Shown here: positions 42,186-57,970 of the stretch, piece after piece
Layout: the number at the start of each line of letters is the position of its first letter
How positions within the stretch are numbered: the first letter of the stretch is position 1
NCBI RefSeq assembly: GCF_052065415.1
Contig: NZ_JBQHUB010000001.1
Coordinates: forward strand, 258,910-322,909
DNA: 64,000 bases
Reading direction: 5' to 3'
DNA from: Pseudoflavonifractor_A sp022772585
GTDB taxonomy: Bacteria > Bacillota > Clostridia > Oscillospirales > Oscillospiraceae
The notes under the pieces: generated by a model
Seen by the model: only the letters and a program-made list of their open reading frames with translations
What the model was told of the DNA's origin: nothing
The model's database searches: none
Made by a program: the position numbers and the translations under genes

Positions 42186-42764
42186 TCAAAAGGAGCAAAG
42201 AATAGTAAGAAAGCCGTTTTCGGCCCGGCAGAGATAGCCGCCGCCGTTTTTGACCTGATAGTGGAAGTAGGGCTTCTCCGGCCGGGCAAAGCCGGAGAGG
42301 ATGGCCATGATGGTGCCGCCGTGGACCACCAGGGCGGTGCGGCCTCCACCGTCCTGCGCCAGAAGAGGGGCAAAGGCGGCCCGGCACCGGGCTATAAAGG
42401 CGTCGGGATGTTCCCCGTCCGGGATGGGGCCGGCGCAGTTGCCGTCTACCCAGGCCTGGTAGCGGGGATCGCCGCCCAGCTCCTGAAAATTCCTGTTCTC
42501 AAAGGCGCCGAAGTCGCACTCCCGGAAGCCCTCCACCGGGGTGGGAACAAGGGTGGGGAAGAGGATGGCGGCGGTCTGGACACAGCGGAGCATGGGGCTG
42601 ACATAGAGCCGGTCGGCCTTGAGCAATTCTCTCTGATCCCGGGACTGGGCCCGGAGAGCCTCCTCACCCGCGGGACACAGGGGTTGGTTGGTACGGCCGC
42701 CCACGTAGTTCCCGGTGAGGTTTCCCGCTGTTCTTCCATGGCGGAGGAAGAGAAATTCCGTCAT
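42186..42764 (-). CDS. Histidine phosphatase, CobC-like
   Basis: The 192-residue phosphoglycerate-mutase-fold protein has the catalytic LRHGRTAGNLTGNYVG near residues 8-23, the acid pair in GFRECDFGAFENR (about 79-91) and VVHGGTIMAIL (about 146-156). Standing at the end of a cobalamin operon, it is a good candidate for the alpha-ribazole phosphatase step (CobC). ATG 42764 overlaps the preceding stop in an ATGA arrangement. A second histidine phosphatase heads the same operon (44401-45099). Which does the CobC job is unknown. Confidence 0.8.
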   Translation of the reverse strand: MTEFLFLRHGRTAGNLTGNYVGGRTNQPLCPAGEEALRAQSRDQRELLKADRLYVSPMLRCVQTAAILFPTLVPTPVEGFRECDFGAFENRNFQELGGDPRYQAWVDGNCAGPIPDGEHPDAFIARCRAAFAPLLAQDGGGRTALVVHGGTIMAILSGFARPEKPYFHYQVKNGGGYLCRAENGFLTILCSF

Positions 42765-43123
42765 TTCAGCCGCACCCCGATCCCGCAGACGATGCGCTCC
42801 ACCCGCTCCGAGGCGGCGGCCAGGCGGCACAGGGCCCGGCCGGTCTCCTCCCGCCAGCGGCGCTCAAAGGGGTCCAGGGGCACCACCCCCAGCCCAATTT
42901 CATCGGATACCACCACCGCCTCAGGATTGCGCGTCAGAAGGGCGTCCACATAGGCGTTCAGGTCGCCGCCCTGCTCCAGAATGGAGCGGCAGAGCAGGTG
43001 AAAAGAGTTGATTGCCGGGGCGGAGAGGGCCTCTTCCGGCGAGCAGGGGACGGGCCGCAGACCGGTCTGGGCGAGGACATAGGCGGTCTTGCCCTGATGG
43101 CAGCCGCCGATATACAGCTTCAT
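42761..43123 (-). CDS. Short CobU-like nucleotide-binding protein
   Basis: The 120-residue protein has a P-loop variant GGCHQGKTAYV (residues 6-16) and the C-terminal half of CobU/CobP: VVVSDEIGLGVVPLDPFERR (about 69-88), then ETGRALCRLAAASERVERIV. The middle of CobU, including its usual His-Arg kinase region, is missing, and the whole is about 60 residues shorter than the family's 175-180. It overlaps cobS and the phosphatase by ATGA. It may act with, or be a relic of, the full CobU encoded at 43860. Confidence 0.7.
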   Translation of the reverse strand: MKLYIGGCHQGKTAYVLAQTGLRPVPCSPEEALSAPAINSFHLLCRSILEQGGDLNAYVDALLTRNPEAVVVSDEIGLGVVPLDPFERRWREETGRALCRLAAASERVERIVCGIGVRLK

Positions 43124-43878
43124 ACGTACCTCCAGGTCAGGGCGACGGCCAGGGCCATGGCCAGCTCGCAGAGCTGGAGAAAATACCCGGCCAGGTCGCC
43201 GGTGATGCCGCCGAACTGGCGGTAGGACATCACACGGTAGTAAAGAAGGCAGGCCACCGCCGCCAGCAGGGCGGCCCCTCCGGAGAGGGGGGAGAGCAGG
43301 AGCATCCCCAGGGCGGACAGGGCGATGTAGAAGAGCATGGTCCAGGTGACGGCGCTCTTATGGGCGGAATCCGCGAAAGCCTGGAGCATGCCGGAGGAAC
43401 GGGCCCCCCTCAGGTTGGCCAGGGCCAGGCCGCTCATGGCCCGGGAGAGCACGAAGCCCGGGGCCAGCACCAGAAAGCTGCGGAGGTCCTCCGGCTGGGT
43501 GAGGGCGGCGAAACACAGCAGCAGCCACACCCCGCAGAACACCGCGGCAAAGGCCCCGGCGTGGGGGTCCTTCAGGATCTCCAGCTTCCGTTCCCGGCTC
43601 TGGTGGGAGGAGAGGGCGTCCACCGTGTCGCAGAAGCCGTCCATATGGATGCCCCCGGAGAGCAGCAGGGGGATGGCGGTGAGCCCGGCGGCGCGGAGGA
43701 GGGCGTTGAGCCCCAGCGCCCGGCACAGGAGGGCCCAGCCCAGGAATACTCCGCCGATGGCCGCCCCCACCAGGGGGAAAAAGCAGATGGCGTATTTCAT
43801 GTTTTTCTCGCTCCACTCCACCTGGGGCATGGGGATGCGGGAGTAGGTGGAGAAGGCGATCACAAGGGAAGCGGGCAT
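43120..43878 (-). CDS. cobS: Adenosylcobinamide-GDP ribazoletransferase
   Basis: The 252-residue integral membrane enzyme joins adenosylcobinamide-GDP to alpha-ribazole (phosphate). The catalytic signature GGIHMDGFCDTVDALSSHQS lies near residues 65-84, followed by LEILKDPHAGAFA. Six or seven hydrophobic segments are present. ATG 43878 has AAAGGAGC before it, and the gene overlaps the end of cobU by 19 bases. A frame extension to 44211 is antisense-like Pro/Arg-rich sequence and is rejected. Confidence 0.93.
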   Translation of the reverse strand: MPASLVIAFSTYSRIPMPQVEWSEKNMKYAICFFPLVGAAIGGVFLGWALLCRALGLNALLRAAGLTAIPLLLSGGIHMDGFCDTVDALSSHQSRERKLEILKDPHAGAFAAVFCGVWLLLCFAALTQPEDLRSFLVLAPGFVLSRAMSGLALANLRGARSSGMLQAFADSAHKSAVTWTMLFYIALSALGMLLLSPLSGGAALLAAVACLLYYRVMSYRQFGGITGDLAGYFLQLCELAMALAVALTWRYV

Positions 43879-44396
43879 GGAAGGGCTCCTTTCAGTACCA
43901 GCGGGATGCCGCAGACTACCTCGGCCGCCAGGTCGGCCCGCTGGGCCAGAAGCCGGTTCAGGCTCCCCAACAGGGCGATGTAGTCCGTAGTGTCGGGGTC
44001 GTAGATCACCCCGTCGGAGAAGATCTCGTTGCTGACCACCACAAGATGGCCGCAGCGGCAGGCCAGGGCGGAGAGCTGTTCCCACAGGACCTGGACGTAG
44101 TCGGTGGGAGGGGCGGGGGAGAAGCGCAGGTTGGCCAGCAGGTTGGACAGGTCCTCCAGCAGCACGGCGGAGCCAGGGGGAATGTGGGATATGGGCAGAG
44201 GACCGGGACACTCCAGGGTGGAAAACCCTTTGGAGGCCCGCATGGAGCGGTGCCGGGCGATGCGCGCCTCCGCCCCGGGTCCGGAGGGGGGCATGGTGGC
44301 CAGATAGAGCTTGGGGCCGGGACAGAGGGTGCAGATCAGCTCCTCGGCCCAGGCTGACTTACCGCTGGCGCTGCCCCCGGTGACCAGCGCCACCAC
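43860..44396 (-). CDS. cobU: Adenosylcobinamide kinase / guanylyltransferase
   Basis: The 178-residue bifunctional enzyme phosphorylates adenosylcobinamide and adds GMP. VTGGSASGKSAWAEEL (residues 4-19) is the P-loop, ARIARHRSMRASKGF carries the family's His and Arg, LLEDLSNLLANL and VVVSNEIFSDGVIYDPDTT are further signatures, ending GIPLVLKG. The start is taken as GTG 44396, four bases after the phosphatase stop. A second GTG at 44393 is possible. The IFSDGVI sequence departs from the usual VGxGIVP. Confidence 0.85.
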   Translation of the reverse strand: MVALVTGGSASGKSAWAEELICTLCPGPKLYLATMPPSGPGAEARIARHRSMRASKGFSTLECPGPLPISHIPPGSAVLLEDLSNLLANLRFSPAPPTDYVQVLWEQLSALACRCGHLVVVSNEIFSDGVIYDPDTTDYIALLGSLNRLLAQRADLAAEVVCGIPLVLKGALPCPLPL

Positions 44397-44400
44397 GGAC

Positions 44401-45099
44401 CTACCGGGCAGGGACGGCGGCGCCGTCCAGATAATGGGTGTCGTTGAGTTCCAGAGGGTGGAATTGTTCATCACGATAAGTGAAGCGACACACACTGGTG
44501 TTGTGAATCATTATGACCTCCTCCAAACGTTCCCGGCAGAGGAGCCACACCATGGTCTTGATGGACAGGGCATGGGAGACCACCAGAACATTTCCTCCTC
44601 CGGCGGCAGCGGCCTCTTGGGCCAGGTCGTGAAGGGCGCCGGAGAGCCGGTCACTGATCTCCTGGAAGGACTGACTCATGCCCGTGGGATCCAAATGGTT
44701 GTGAATATAATCAATGGCCTCGGGCAGACGGAGGGTGAGGTCGTCCAGTGCAAAGGGGGTGCCGTCAGGATTGCGGATCGCGGTTTGGAACTCTTTGTTG
44801 GGACCGCCCTCCATGCGGCCCAGGCACCACTCCCGCAGCCGGGGATCGGGACGGACGGTAAGATCGGGTTGGCCGCTGTGGGAGAGCAGGATGCGGGCGG
44901 TCTCCACAGCCCGTCCGCTGTCGCTGGAGGCGGCCAGGACGAAACGGACGCCCTCCCGGCTCAGTCCCTCGCCCAGGGCGGCGGCCCCGGCCCGGCCGGC
45001 GGGGGTGAGGGGAGAGTCGGCCCATCCCTGGGCCCGGCTGAGCAGATTGAGCATGGTCTGGCCATGGCGGACAATATAAAGCGTTACTTCCGGATGCAT
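44401..45099 (-). CDS. Histidine phosphatase family protein
   Basis: The 232-residue protein contains YIVRHGQTMLNLLSRAQGW near residues 8-26, the acid motif LREWCLGRMEGG near 87-98 and VVSHALSIKTMVWLL near 174-188. The length and the inserted DLTLRLPEAIDYIHNHL suggest a broad-specificity phosphoglycerate-mutase-like phosphatase. It is the first gene of the cobU-cobS operon. AAAGGAG lies before ATG 45099, and the frame extension to 45180 consists of repeat sequence. Confidence 0.88.
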   Translation of the reverse strand: MHPEVTLYIVRHGQTMLNLLSRAQGWADSPLTPAGRAGAAALGEGLSREGVRFVLAASSDSGRAVETARILLSHSGQPDLTVRPDPRLREWCLGRMEGGPNKEFQTAIRNPDGTPFALDDLTLRLPEAIDYIHNHLDPTGMSQSFQEISDRLSGALHDLAQEAAAAGGGNVLVVSHALSIKTMVWLLCRERLEEVIMIHNTSVCRFTYRDEQFHPLELNDTHYLDGAAVPAR

Positions 45100-45132
45100 G
45101 GTGATCTCCTTTCGCTGCATATATACTCCATT

Positions 45133-45297
45133 ATAATGCGTTCCGATGAAGCGCTGCGGCGCTTCATCGGAAATACGCATTGTAACAATGTCTGAATTCG
45201 ATCAAAAGGGCTGAGAATGGCCCTTTTGATCGAATTGTGCGGCTGCTGCCGCACGAATAAACCGCAAAGCGGTTTATTCAGCAGACATTATTATAGT
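45133..45297. repeat. Multi-hairpin palindromic intergenic repeat
   Basis: Four perfect inverted repeats stand in a row: 45141-45154 with 45159-45172 (14 bp); 45195-45211 with 45220-45236 (17 bp); 45237-45243 with 45248-45254 (7 bp); 45255-45265 with 45269-45279 (11 bp). AATGTCTG (45187-45194) and CAGACATT (45282-45289) enclose the last three. A shorter relative is at 3952-4009. No gene lies in 45100-45345. A TATAAT on the minus strand (45137-45132) may be the -10 of the cobalamin operon. Confidence 0.85.
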
Positions 45298-45345
45298 ACC
45301 GGGGACGAAAAGCTGCAAGTGTTGCTGCTTTTGCCCCCGACGGGA

Positions 45346-45373
45346 CAAAAAACGCTCCCCCTGGGCGGGGGAG
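45346..45373 (-). terminator. Terminator of mannosyltransferase gene
   Basis: GCTCCCCC and GGGGGAGC stem, followed on the minus strand by a T-run (45353-45346). Confidence 0.75.
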
Positions 45374-45380
45374 CACCATA

Positions 45381-46733
45381 TCACGCGTGTTTTTTGCCGG
45401 GCTTGATCAGAACCCGCAGGGACAGGACCAGGGCGGCCAGAATAAACATGGCCTCCAGAGCCATGGTCCAGATATGGCCGGCAAAGTGGAGAGGCAGGGT
45501 GTACCGCAGCCGGAGGTAGACGCAGTAGGAGCTGAGGGAGGAGAGCTCTGTCAGCGCTGCAATGGGGATGCGCCGCTTGTCCCGAAAAGCCCAGACCAGC
45601 GTGATGACGTCGGCCAGAAAGAAATAGCGCTCGTGCATGTAGGGCAGGAAAAAAGGGACCCCCAGTGCAAGCACGGCGGCGGCCGCCATCATATCGTCCC
45701 GATCCAGGGTATCCCGGCGGCGCCGGGCCCATGCCAGTACAAACAGGCAAAGGACAAAGGCGGTCAGGATGCCCGCCCGGGACCAGAAAGCCTGATCCAC
45801 CTCCATGCCGTAGGGCAGGAAGGCAAACACCGAGGGGGCGTTGAAGGCCAGCGCGGTAGTGTACTGCCCGGCCTGGTTGAAATAGACGCTGAGGATATCG
45901 CCCAGGGGCTTTCCCAGCAGCAGGGCGGGGAGAATGGTGGCGCCATAGGCGGCGGGAAACACCAGAAGATGGGTGAATTTGACCCGCCCGGCCAGCCACA
46001 GGGCGCCCCACAGGGGGATAAGGAAAATGGTCTGGAGCTTGAAAGAGAAGGCCACGGCCAACAGGGCTACCGAGGTCTTGGGGCGTCCGTCCGGCACGCA
46101 GGCCAGGGCGTGGAGGACCAGAGCGCCGTACAGGGAATCACACTGTCCCCAGAAGGAGCCGTTGAGCACCACGGTGGGCAGAAGGAAAAGGGCCAGGAAA
46201 ACCAGCGGTCCCGCCGGGCCGTCCCGACGGCCCGTAAGGGCCTGGGTCAGGCGGAGCCCGCCCCAGGCCAGAATTACGTCGAAGAGAATGGAAAAAAGCT
46301 TGATGGCGTAGAGGTCGGGCACCGGCAGATAGGAGATGGCCGCCATAAAATAGAGGTAGGGAACGTTGTAATCGCCGATGGGCTGCTTAATAGCGGCAAA
46401 GCCCCCGTTGTCCCGGAAAAAGGCGGCCCACTGGGAGAGAAAGTCCCGGTAGTCATAAGTGACGTGGTCCAGACACAGCACCCGCAGCACAATGGCCAGA
46501 CCGATGGGCAGCAGGGCGGCGCCCAGCCAGGAAGCGGGGAGCTTTGCCCGGCCCAGCAGGAAAAGGGCAAGGGCGGCGTACAGCAGGAGCAGGACGGCCA
46601 CTGAAACATGCTGGGCCAGGCCTCCCAGCCGGAGCAGAAATGCACAGGCGCAGGCCCCCGCCAGCAGGGCGCAGCCTACGGCGGTGCAGAGCACGGACAC
46701 GGTACGGGAGAGAGGGGGAAAGGAATCGGGCAT
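45381..46733 (-). CDS. Gpi18-like mannosyltransferase (GT-C)
   Basis: The 450-residue membrane protein has about eleven spans. The first large outside loop reads TYDYRDFLSQWAAFFRDNGG (about residues 92-111), matching the acidic catalytic loop of GT-C enzymes related to Gpi18/PIG-V. IGDYNVPYLYFMAAISYLP and LNGSFWGQCDSLYGALVL also fit that family. It would transfer a hexose from a lipid-phosphate donor outside the membrane. The C-terminus is short and basic (PGKKHA). GGAGGTAGC lies before ATG 46733. A gene of the related topology opens the window (1-1497). Confidence 0.8.
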   Translation of the reverse strand: MPDSFPPLSRTVSVLCTAVGCALLAGACACAFLLRLGGLAQHVSVAVLLLLYAALALFLLGRAKLPASWLGAALLPIGLAIVLRVLCLDHVTYDYRDFLSQWAAFFRDNGGFAAIKQPIGDYNVPYLYFMAAISYLPVPDLYAIKLFSILFDVILAWGGLRLTQALTGRRDGPAGPLVFLALFLLPTVVLNGSFWGQCDSLYGALVLHALACVPDGRPKTSVALLAVAFSFKLQTIFLIPLWGALWLAGRVKFTHLLVFPAAYGATILPALLLGKPLGDILSVYFNQAGQYTTALAFNAPSVFAFLPYGMEVDQAFWSRAGILTAFVLCLFVLAWARRRRDTLDRDDMMAAAAVLALGVPFFLPYMHERYFFLADVITLVWAFRDKRRIPIAALTELSSLSSYCVYLRLRYTLPLHFAGHIWTMALEAMFILAALVLSLRVLIKPGKKHA

Positions 46734-46793
46734 GATGCTACCTCCGGATATGAAAAAAGTCCGGAATTTCTCCGAACTTTACCGACGCATAAC

Positions 46794-46822
46794 TTGACGT
46801 GGAAGAAAATATATGGTATACT
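46794..46822 (+). promoter_or_regulatory. Promoter of rpoBC
   Basis: TTGACG (46794-46799), 17 bases, TATACT (46817-46822). It leads into a leader of about 320 bases (46829-47147) that contains a small candidate frame and the palindrome AAACCGGCCGGTTT (46956-46969), but no ribosomal protein gene. Confidence 0.85.
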
Positions 46823-46999
46823 TAAACGCTCTCATAGACAGAGCAAAAAGCTTCCATACCCCCCCACGCTACCGCCAGTATAGCATGTTTTCCCATAGCC
46901 CGCAAGATAAAATGAGGAACAATCGGTCAACCTGGCCGGGCGTATCAAGGCCGGATAAACCGGCCGGTTTGGGAGAAATGACGGGAAAAAGGAAGCAAG

Positions 47000-47092
47000 A
47001 TGACCAAAAATACGCGGGTTTCCATGCTCCGCCGCCCTGCGGCGGTGAAAAAACGGAAGAAAAATTTGGATGCGCGTGTTACCGTACCATAG
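47000..47092 (+). CDS. Candidate 30-residue basic leader peptide before rpoB
   Basis: ATG 47000 follows AAAAAGGAAG at six bases and the frame ends at TAG 47090-47092. The peptide is very basic (MTKNTRVSMLRRPAAVKKRK, then KNLDARVTVP, with ten Lys/Arg). It lies inside the rpoBC leader, 55 bases before rpoB. A role in attenuation, or as a chance frame, cannot be told from this one genome. Confidence 0.35.
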   Translation: MTKNTRVSMLRRPAAVKKRKKNLDARVTVP

Positions 47093-47147
47093 CCGCGCCC
47101 GCCGCGGCCCAGGCACGAAATCATAGGGAAAGGAATGGTCGTTCAGC

Positions 47148-50852
<3,705 letters not shown>

Positions 50853-50876
50853 GACAGAGGGAGGAACGATCAAACT

Positions 50877-54848
<3,972 letters not shown>

Positions 54849-54956
54849 TCCGGACATCTGAAGAAAAACGGCCCGGGGCTTTACACGGGTGCTCATAAGA
54901 AAGTAATTCCAGAAATTACGATTATGGCATCTGTCAGACGGGGTTGGTAAACGAGA

Positions 54957-54998
54957 TAACGGGTATTCGGTGAAAGCCGAGTACCCGTTATTTTTTTG
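54957..54998 (+). terminator. Strong terminator after rpoC
   Basis: A 15-bp stem (54957-54971 with 54978-54992) with a short loop and seven T. The stretch 54849-55184 also has a small GTAATT/AATTAC hairpin (54905-54921) and a 20-base relative of 24694-24713, but no gene. Confidence 0.9.
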
Positions 54999-55038
54999 CC
55001 TATGCGTGGAAGCAATAGATTTATTCACATTTTTCGTG

Positions 55039-55044
55039 TATAAT
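55039..55044 (+). promoter_or_regulatory. Candidate -10 of sigma-like gene
   Basis: Perfect TATAAT. The -35 at 17 bases (TAGATT) is poor. Confidence 0.4.
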
Positions 55045-55184
55045 TTACTCATATCTTTTCTACCCTTTCCATTCCGAGATTTTTTCAAAAAATCTCAAAA
55101 AATTTTGGAAACATTGGAACAATTCAGCCTTTCTCATGCCATATATAGTAGAGGGCTATTTCAAAACGATTGGAGGTGACGCTT

Positions 55185-56138
55185 ATGGAAAAGCGGAAAA
55201 GCCCGAAAGGTTTCATTGTGGTATTGCCTGGTGAGATCATCGAGATACCGCAGGACAGCGATAAATCATGGCTGACCCTGTTTTACAGCTTGCCGAGAGA
55301 GCTTGCAGAAAAGTGGAAACCCGCATACGATCTGCCCCGCTGCCCCTATGAGGTGCTACGGACGGACAAGTATGACCACATCGTATGTGACGATATGTTC
55401 AAGCTGCTTGTGTGGGACTGCTACGCATGGAGCGCATGGCAGTTTTTCCAAGTGAAAGACCGCAAGGGCAATTATCGTGACATCCCCGGCAACTGGACGC
55501 AGTACGCAGGATATTTCCCTTTGTGGCGTTTGTCGTACAGCATTATCCCCTACATCCGAATGAAGTTTGAGCAGAACGGGCTTGGCTTCCAAAACCTTTA
55601 CAGCATCCCGCAGGGCGTGGAAGTGCCGTGGCTGACCTATCAGCAGTTCAGCAATCTGATCGGCAATGTCACCGATATGGTGGTTGCAGAACAGGAATGG
55701 CAGCCTGTTATTGATGCAATCTGGGAAAACCGCACCGTAGAGGACTACGAAACTACACGCAGCACCGTCAAGACCGACTTCATGCGAAAGTGGCATCACA
55801 ACCGTTCCGGCAAGCCGATCTCTCTGGACGAAATGATGGAGAGCGAGGACGGGGACATTTTCGATGTGGCAGATCCTCGCAGTGAATTTGAAAACTCTGT
55901 CATATCCGAAATGCAGATTGCTTCCTTTGCAGAAAGTACTATCACGGAGAAAGATCGGGAGATATTGAAGCTGCGAATGGAGGGTTACACCGAGCAGGAG
56001 ATCGCAGACAAGGTTGGCTACAAGACCGCCAGCGCAGTCCATAAGCGGATCGCCAAGATCGCAAACGATTATGAGGAGTATGTGACCGCCGAATATGGGA
56101 AATACTTGGACAATTTTTCCGGGAAGCGAGGGCATTAA
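55185..56138 (+). CDS. Sigma-factor-like protein of mobile elements
   Basis: The 317-residue protein has a C-terminal region-4-like helix-turn-helix (about residues 258-310; ITEKDREILKLRMEGYTEQE and IADKVGYKTASAVHKRIAKI). Such sigma-like proteins are common in clostridial integrative elements and are thought to switch on transfer genes. The first 230 residues (rich in Trp and Tyr) match nothing I recognise. ATG 55185 follows TGGAGGTGA. The frame stays open to 55170, but the shorter start has the ribosome site. It is followed immediately by the frameshifted gene at 56139. Confidence 0.7.
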   Translation: MEKRKSPKGFIVVLPGEIIEIPQDSDKSWLTLFYSLPRELAEKWKPAYDLPRCPYEVLRTDKYDHIVCDDMFKLLVWDCYAWSAWQFFQVKDRKGNYRDIPGNWTQYAGYFPLWRLSYSIIPYIRMKFEQNGLGFQNLYSIPQGVEVPWLTYQQFSNLIGNVTDMVVAEQEWQPVIDAIWENRTVEDYETTRSTVKTDFMRKWHHNRSGKPISLDEMMESEDGDIFDVADPRSEFENSVISEMQIASFAESTITEKDREILKLRMEGYTEQEIADKVGYKTASAVHKRIAKIANDYEEYVTAEYGKYLDNFSGKRGH

Positions 56139-56587
56139 ATGACAAATGATGATATTCTTGATTTGATTCGCCGTTGTAACATACGAGATGGCGAAGAACT
56201 CATTCCCGGTAATGCCTATTTGTTCAATAAGAAGTTCAGAAGAAATGCTAACGGCGGAATTACTTACGAACAGGAGGAGCTAATCGTCCTTGTCAAAAGG
56301 GGGATCAAAGTCGGCGGGATATATCGAATGGGTTCCTATGATATTCATGTGGTCATGGATGAGCGTTTTGAAGGTCAACACATTATGAGTGATTTCCTCA
56401 GAACAGGATTATCAATGATATTTGGCCAGAAAACACCAGTGTGGAGCTTTGCGGCGTATATACCCGTGAAGAATTTGATAAGAAAAAGCATTTAGCAAAA
56501 CTTTGTAACATGACAGTTAGAAACGAGGAAAAAATAGAAAAGTTTCTGTCCTACTGTGATGAGCAGAGAAGAAAACACTACTCTTAA
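56139..56587 (+). pseudogene. Frameshifted small protein of unknown function
   Basis: ATG 56139 reads well for about 90 residues (MTNDDILDLIRRCNIRDGEE and FRRNANGGITYEQEELIVLV). From about 56405 the coding sense moves to another frame, giving IINDIWPENTSVELCGVYTR, then EEFDKKKHLAKLCN and a TAA at 56585-56587. The total length is not a multiple of three. In its first frame it would end at 56495 with a run unlike the rest. A one-base change around 56401-56412 explains it: a real lesion, a sequencing error or, less likely, programmed shifting. Confidence 0.65.
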
Positions 56588-56601
56588 GCTATAAATTGAT
56601 G

Positions 56602-56636
56602 AGCAGCAGTTACCGAAATGGTGACTGCTGCTTTTT
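56602..56636 (+). terminator. Terminator
   Basis: AGCAGCAGTTACC pairs with GGTGACTGCTGCT (56602-56614 with 56620-56632), then a T-run. Confidence 0.8.
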
Positions 56637-56657
56637 CGTGCAGGAAAGGAGATTTTT

Positions 56658-56858
56658 ATGAGCAAAGAGCCGTTTGAAACTATGCCCGATGTGATGGATG
56701 CAAAGCAGCTTGCACAGGCGTTGCAGATTTCCAAAGCGGGCGCATACAACCTTTTGAATGACCCGGATTTTCCGACTTTGCGGATTGGCGGACGCAAGCT
56801 GGTGATGAAAAATGAGCTTGTAGAATGGCTGAAAAGCCACACAAATCGAAAAGCATGA
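56658..56858 (+). CDS. Excisionase-like MerR/HTH_17 DNA-binding protein
   Basis: The 66-residue protein is a single winged helix of the excisionase/HTH_17 type: DAKQLAQALQISKAGAYNLL (about residues 14-33) is the recognition unit and RIGGRKLVMKNELVEWLKSH (about 42-61) the usual wing and last helix. These bind the arms of element ends or control excision. GGAAAGGAG lies before its ATG. It has its own ribosome site after a terminator. Confidence 0.8.
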   Translation: MSKEPFETMPDVMDAKQLAQALQISKAGAYNLLNDPDFPTLRIGGRKLVMKNELVEWLKSHTNRKA

Positions 56859-57006
56859 AAACACGGTCAAGAGCCGAGAAAGTGGCAAATCAGCCAATAG
56901 CGAGAACCGAAACATACTCCGCATCGTTTGGAGTGTTTCTATCAAAAAATCGCATTACTTTCCCAATTCAAGAGCCGAGAAAAATTTGCGAAAAACAGGA
57001 GGTTTT

Positions 57007-57294
57007 ATGAGAACAGGGCTTACCAAGAAAGAAAAGACCACAGCTATCTATTTTGACGAGTACGGCAGCATGATCGAGGTGCAGACCCACAACACCGATC
57101 TGAAAAAGCGACTGACAGCATTTGCAAAAGAACATCCGCAATGTTGTCGCCAGATTGACGATAACGAACAAGGCGGTCTGACCTTTGAGATTGAGAAAGG
57201 CAGATTGAGCTTCCGTCTGACTGCGCCGTATAGCGAGGAACGGAGACAGGCGGCGAGTGAGTGGGCGAAGAAAAACGGCATTGGAACGCTGTAA
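57007..57294 (+). CDS. Hypothetical mobile-element protein, 95 residues
   Basis: ATG 57007 has AGGAGG just before it. The protein is soluble and charged (FDEYGSMIEVQTHNTDLKKR near residues 16-35; LTFEIEKGRLSFRLTAPYSE near 59-78; RRQAASEWAKKNG near 81-93). Small proteins of this look recur near resolvases in clostridial elements, but I cannot name a family or function. It precedes the resolvase gene by 61 bases. The 148 bases between the excisionase-like gene and this one hold nothing clear. Confidence 0.65.
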   Translation: MRTGLTKKEKTTAIYFDEYGSMIEVQTHNTDLKKRLTAFAKEHPQCCRQIDDNEQGGLTFEIEKGRLSFRLTAPYSEERRQAASEWAKKNGIGTL

Positions 57295-57355
57295 AATATA
57301 AGACAATGAAGGGGTGAACGCCTATTGAAGAATTAACGAACAGGAGGATTTCAAT

Positions 57356-57955
57356 TTGAGTGTATATGGATATATCCGTGTGAGCAGCAAGGATCAGAAA
57401 GAGGATCGACAGCAGATTGCCTTGAAAGAGGTTGGTGTTAATCTACAAAACATCTATGTAGATAAGCAGTCAGGCAAAGATTTCAACCGTCCGCAGTACA
57501 AGAAAATGTTGCGGAAATTGAAAAAAGACGATCTGCCCTATATCAAGATCATCGACCGTCTTGGACGAAACTATGAGGAAATTTTACAGCAATGGCGGAT
57601 TCTCACGAAAGAAAAAGGCGTTGACATTGTGGTGTTGGATATGCCGCTGTTGGACACCCGCCGGGGAAAAGACCTAATGGGAACATTCCTTTCCGATATT
57701 GTGCTGCAAGTGCTGTCCTTTGTGGCAAAAAACGAGCGTACAAACATCAAACAGCGCCAAGCCGAGGGAATTGCTGTTGCCAAAGCACAAGGCATTAAAT
57801 TCGGTAGACCGCCCCTACCCTTGCTGGACAATTTCTATGAAGTACACAAAGCATGGCGCAGTAAGAAAATAACCCTGAAACAAGCAGCGTAAGCCTGCAA
57901 TATGCCGATTGGTACATTCTACGGAAAGGTAAGAAAATTTGAAAATGTGGCTTAA
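57356..57955 (+). pseudogene. Small serine recombinase (resolvase) with late in-frame stop
   Basis: TTG 57356 follows AGGAGG. The catalytic domain is intact: VYGYIRVSSKDQKEDRQQIA (Ser nucleophile in RVSS, about residue 10) and DRLGRNYEEI, then LSFVAKNERTNIKQRQAEGI and GIKFGRPPLP. At codon 179 TAA (57890-57892) stops translation inside the C-terminal HTH. The same frame continues ACNMPIGTFYGKVRKFENVA to TAA at 57953-57955, the normal end of the domain. The truncated protein keeps catalysis but loses the recognition helix. Confidence 0.75.
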
Positions 57956-57970
57956 ACAAATCATGCCCTG

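Noticed and set aside
45133..45297. CRISPR array
   Set aside because: The repeated parts are inverted, not regularly spaced direct repeats with unique spacers.
45100..45380. Cobalamin riboswitch before the cobU-cobS operon
   Set aside because: The B12-box and other conserved motifs are absent; the hairpins belong to the dispersed repeat.
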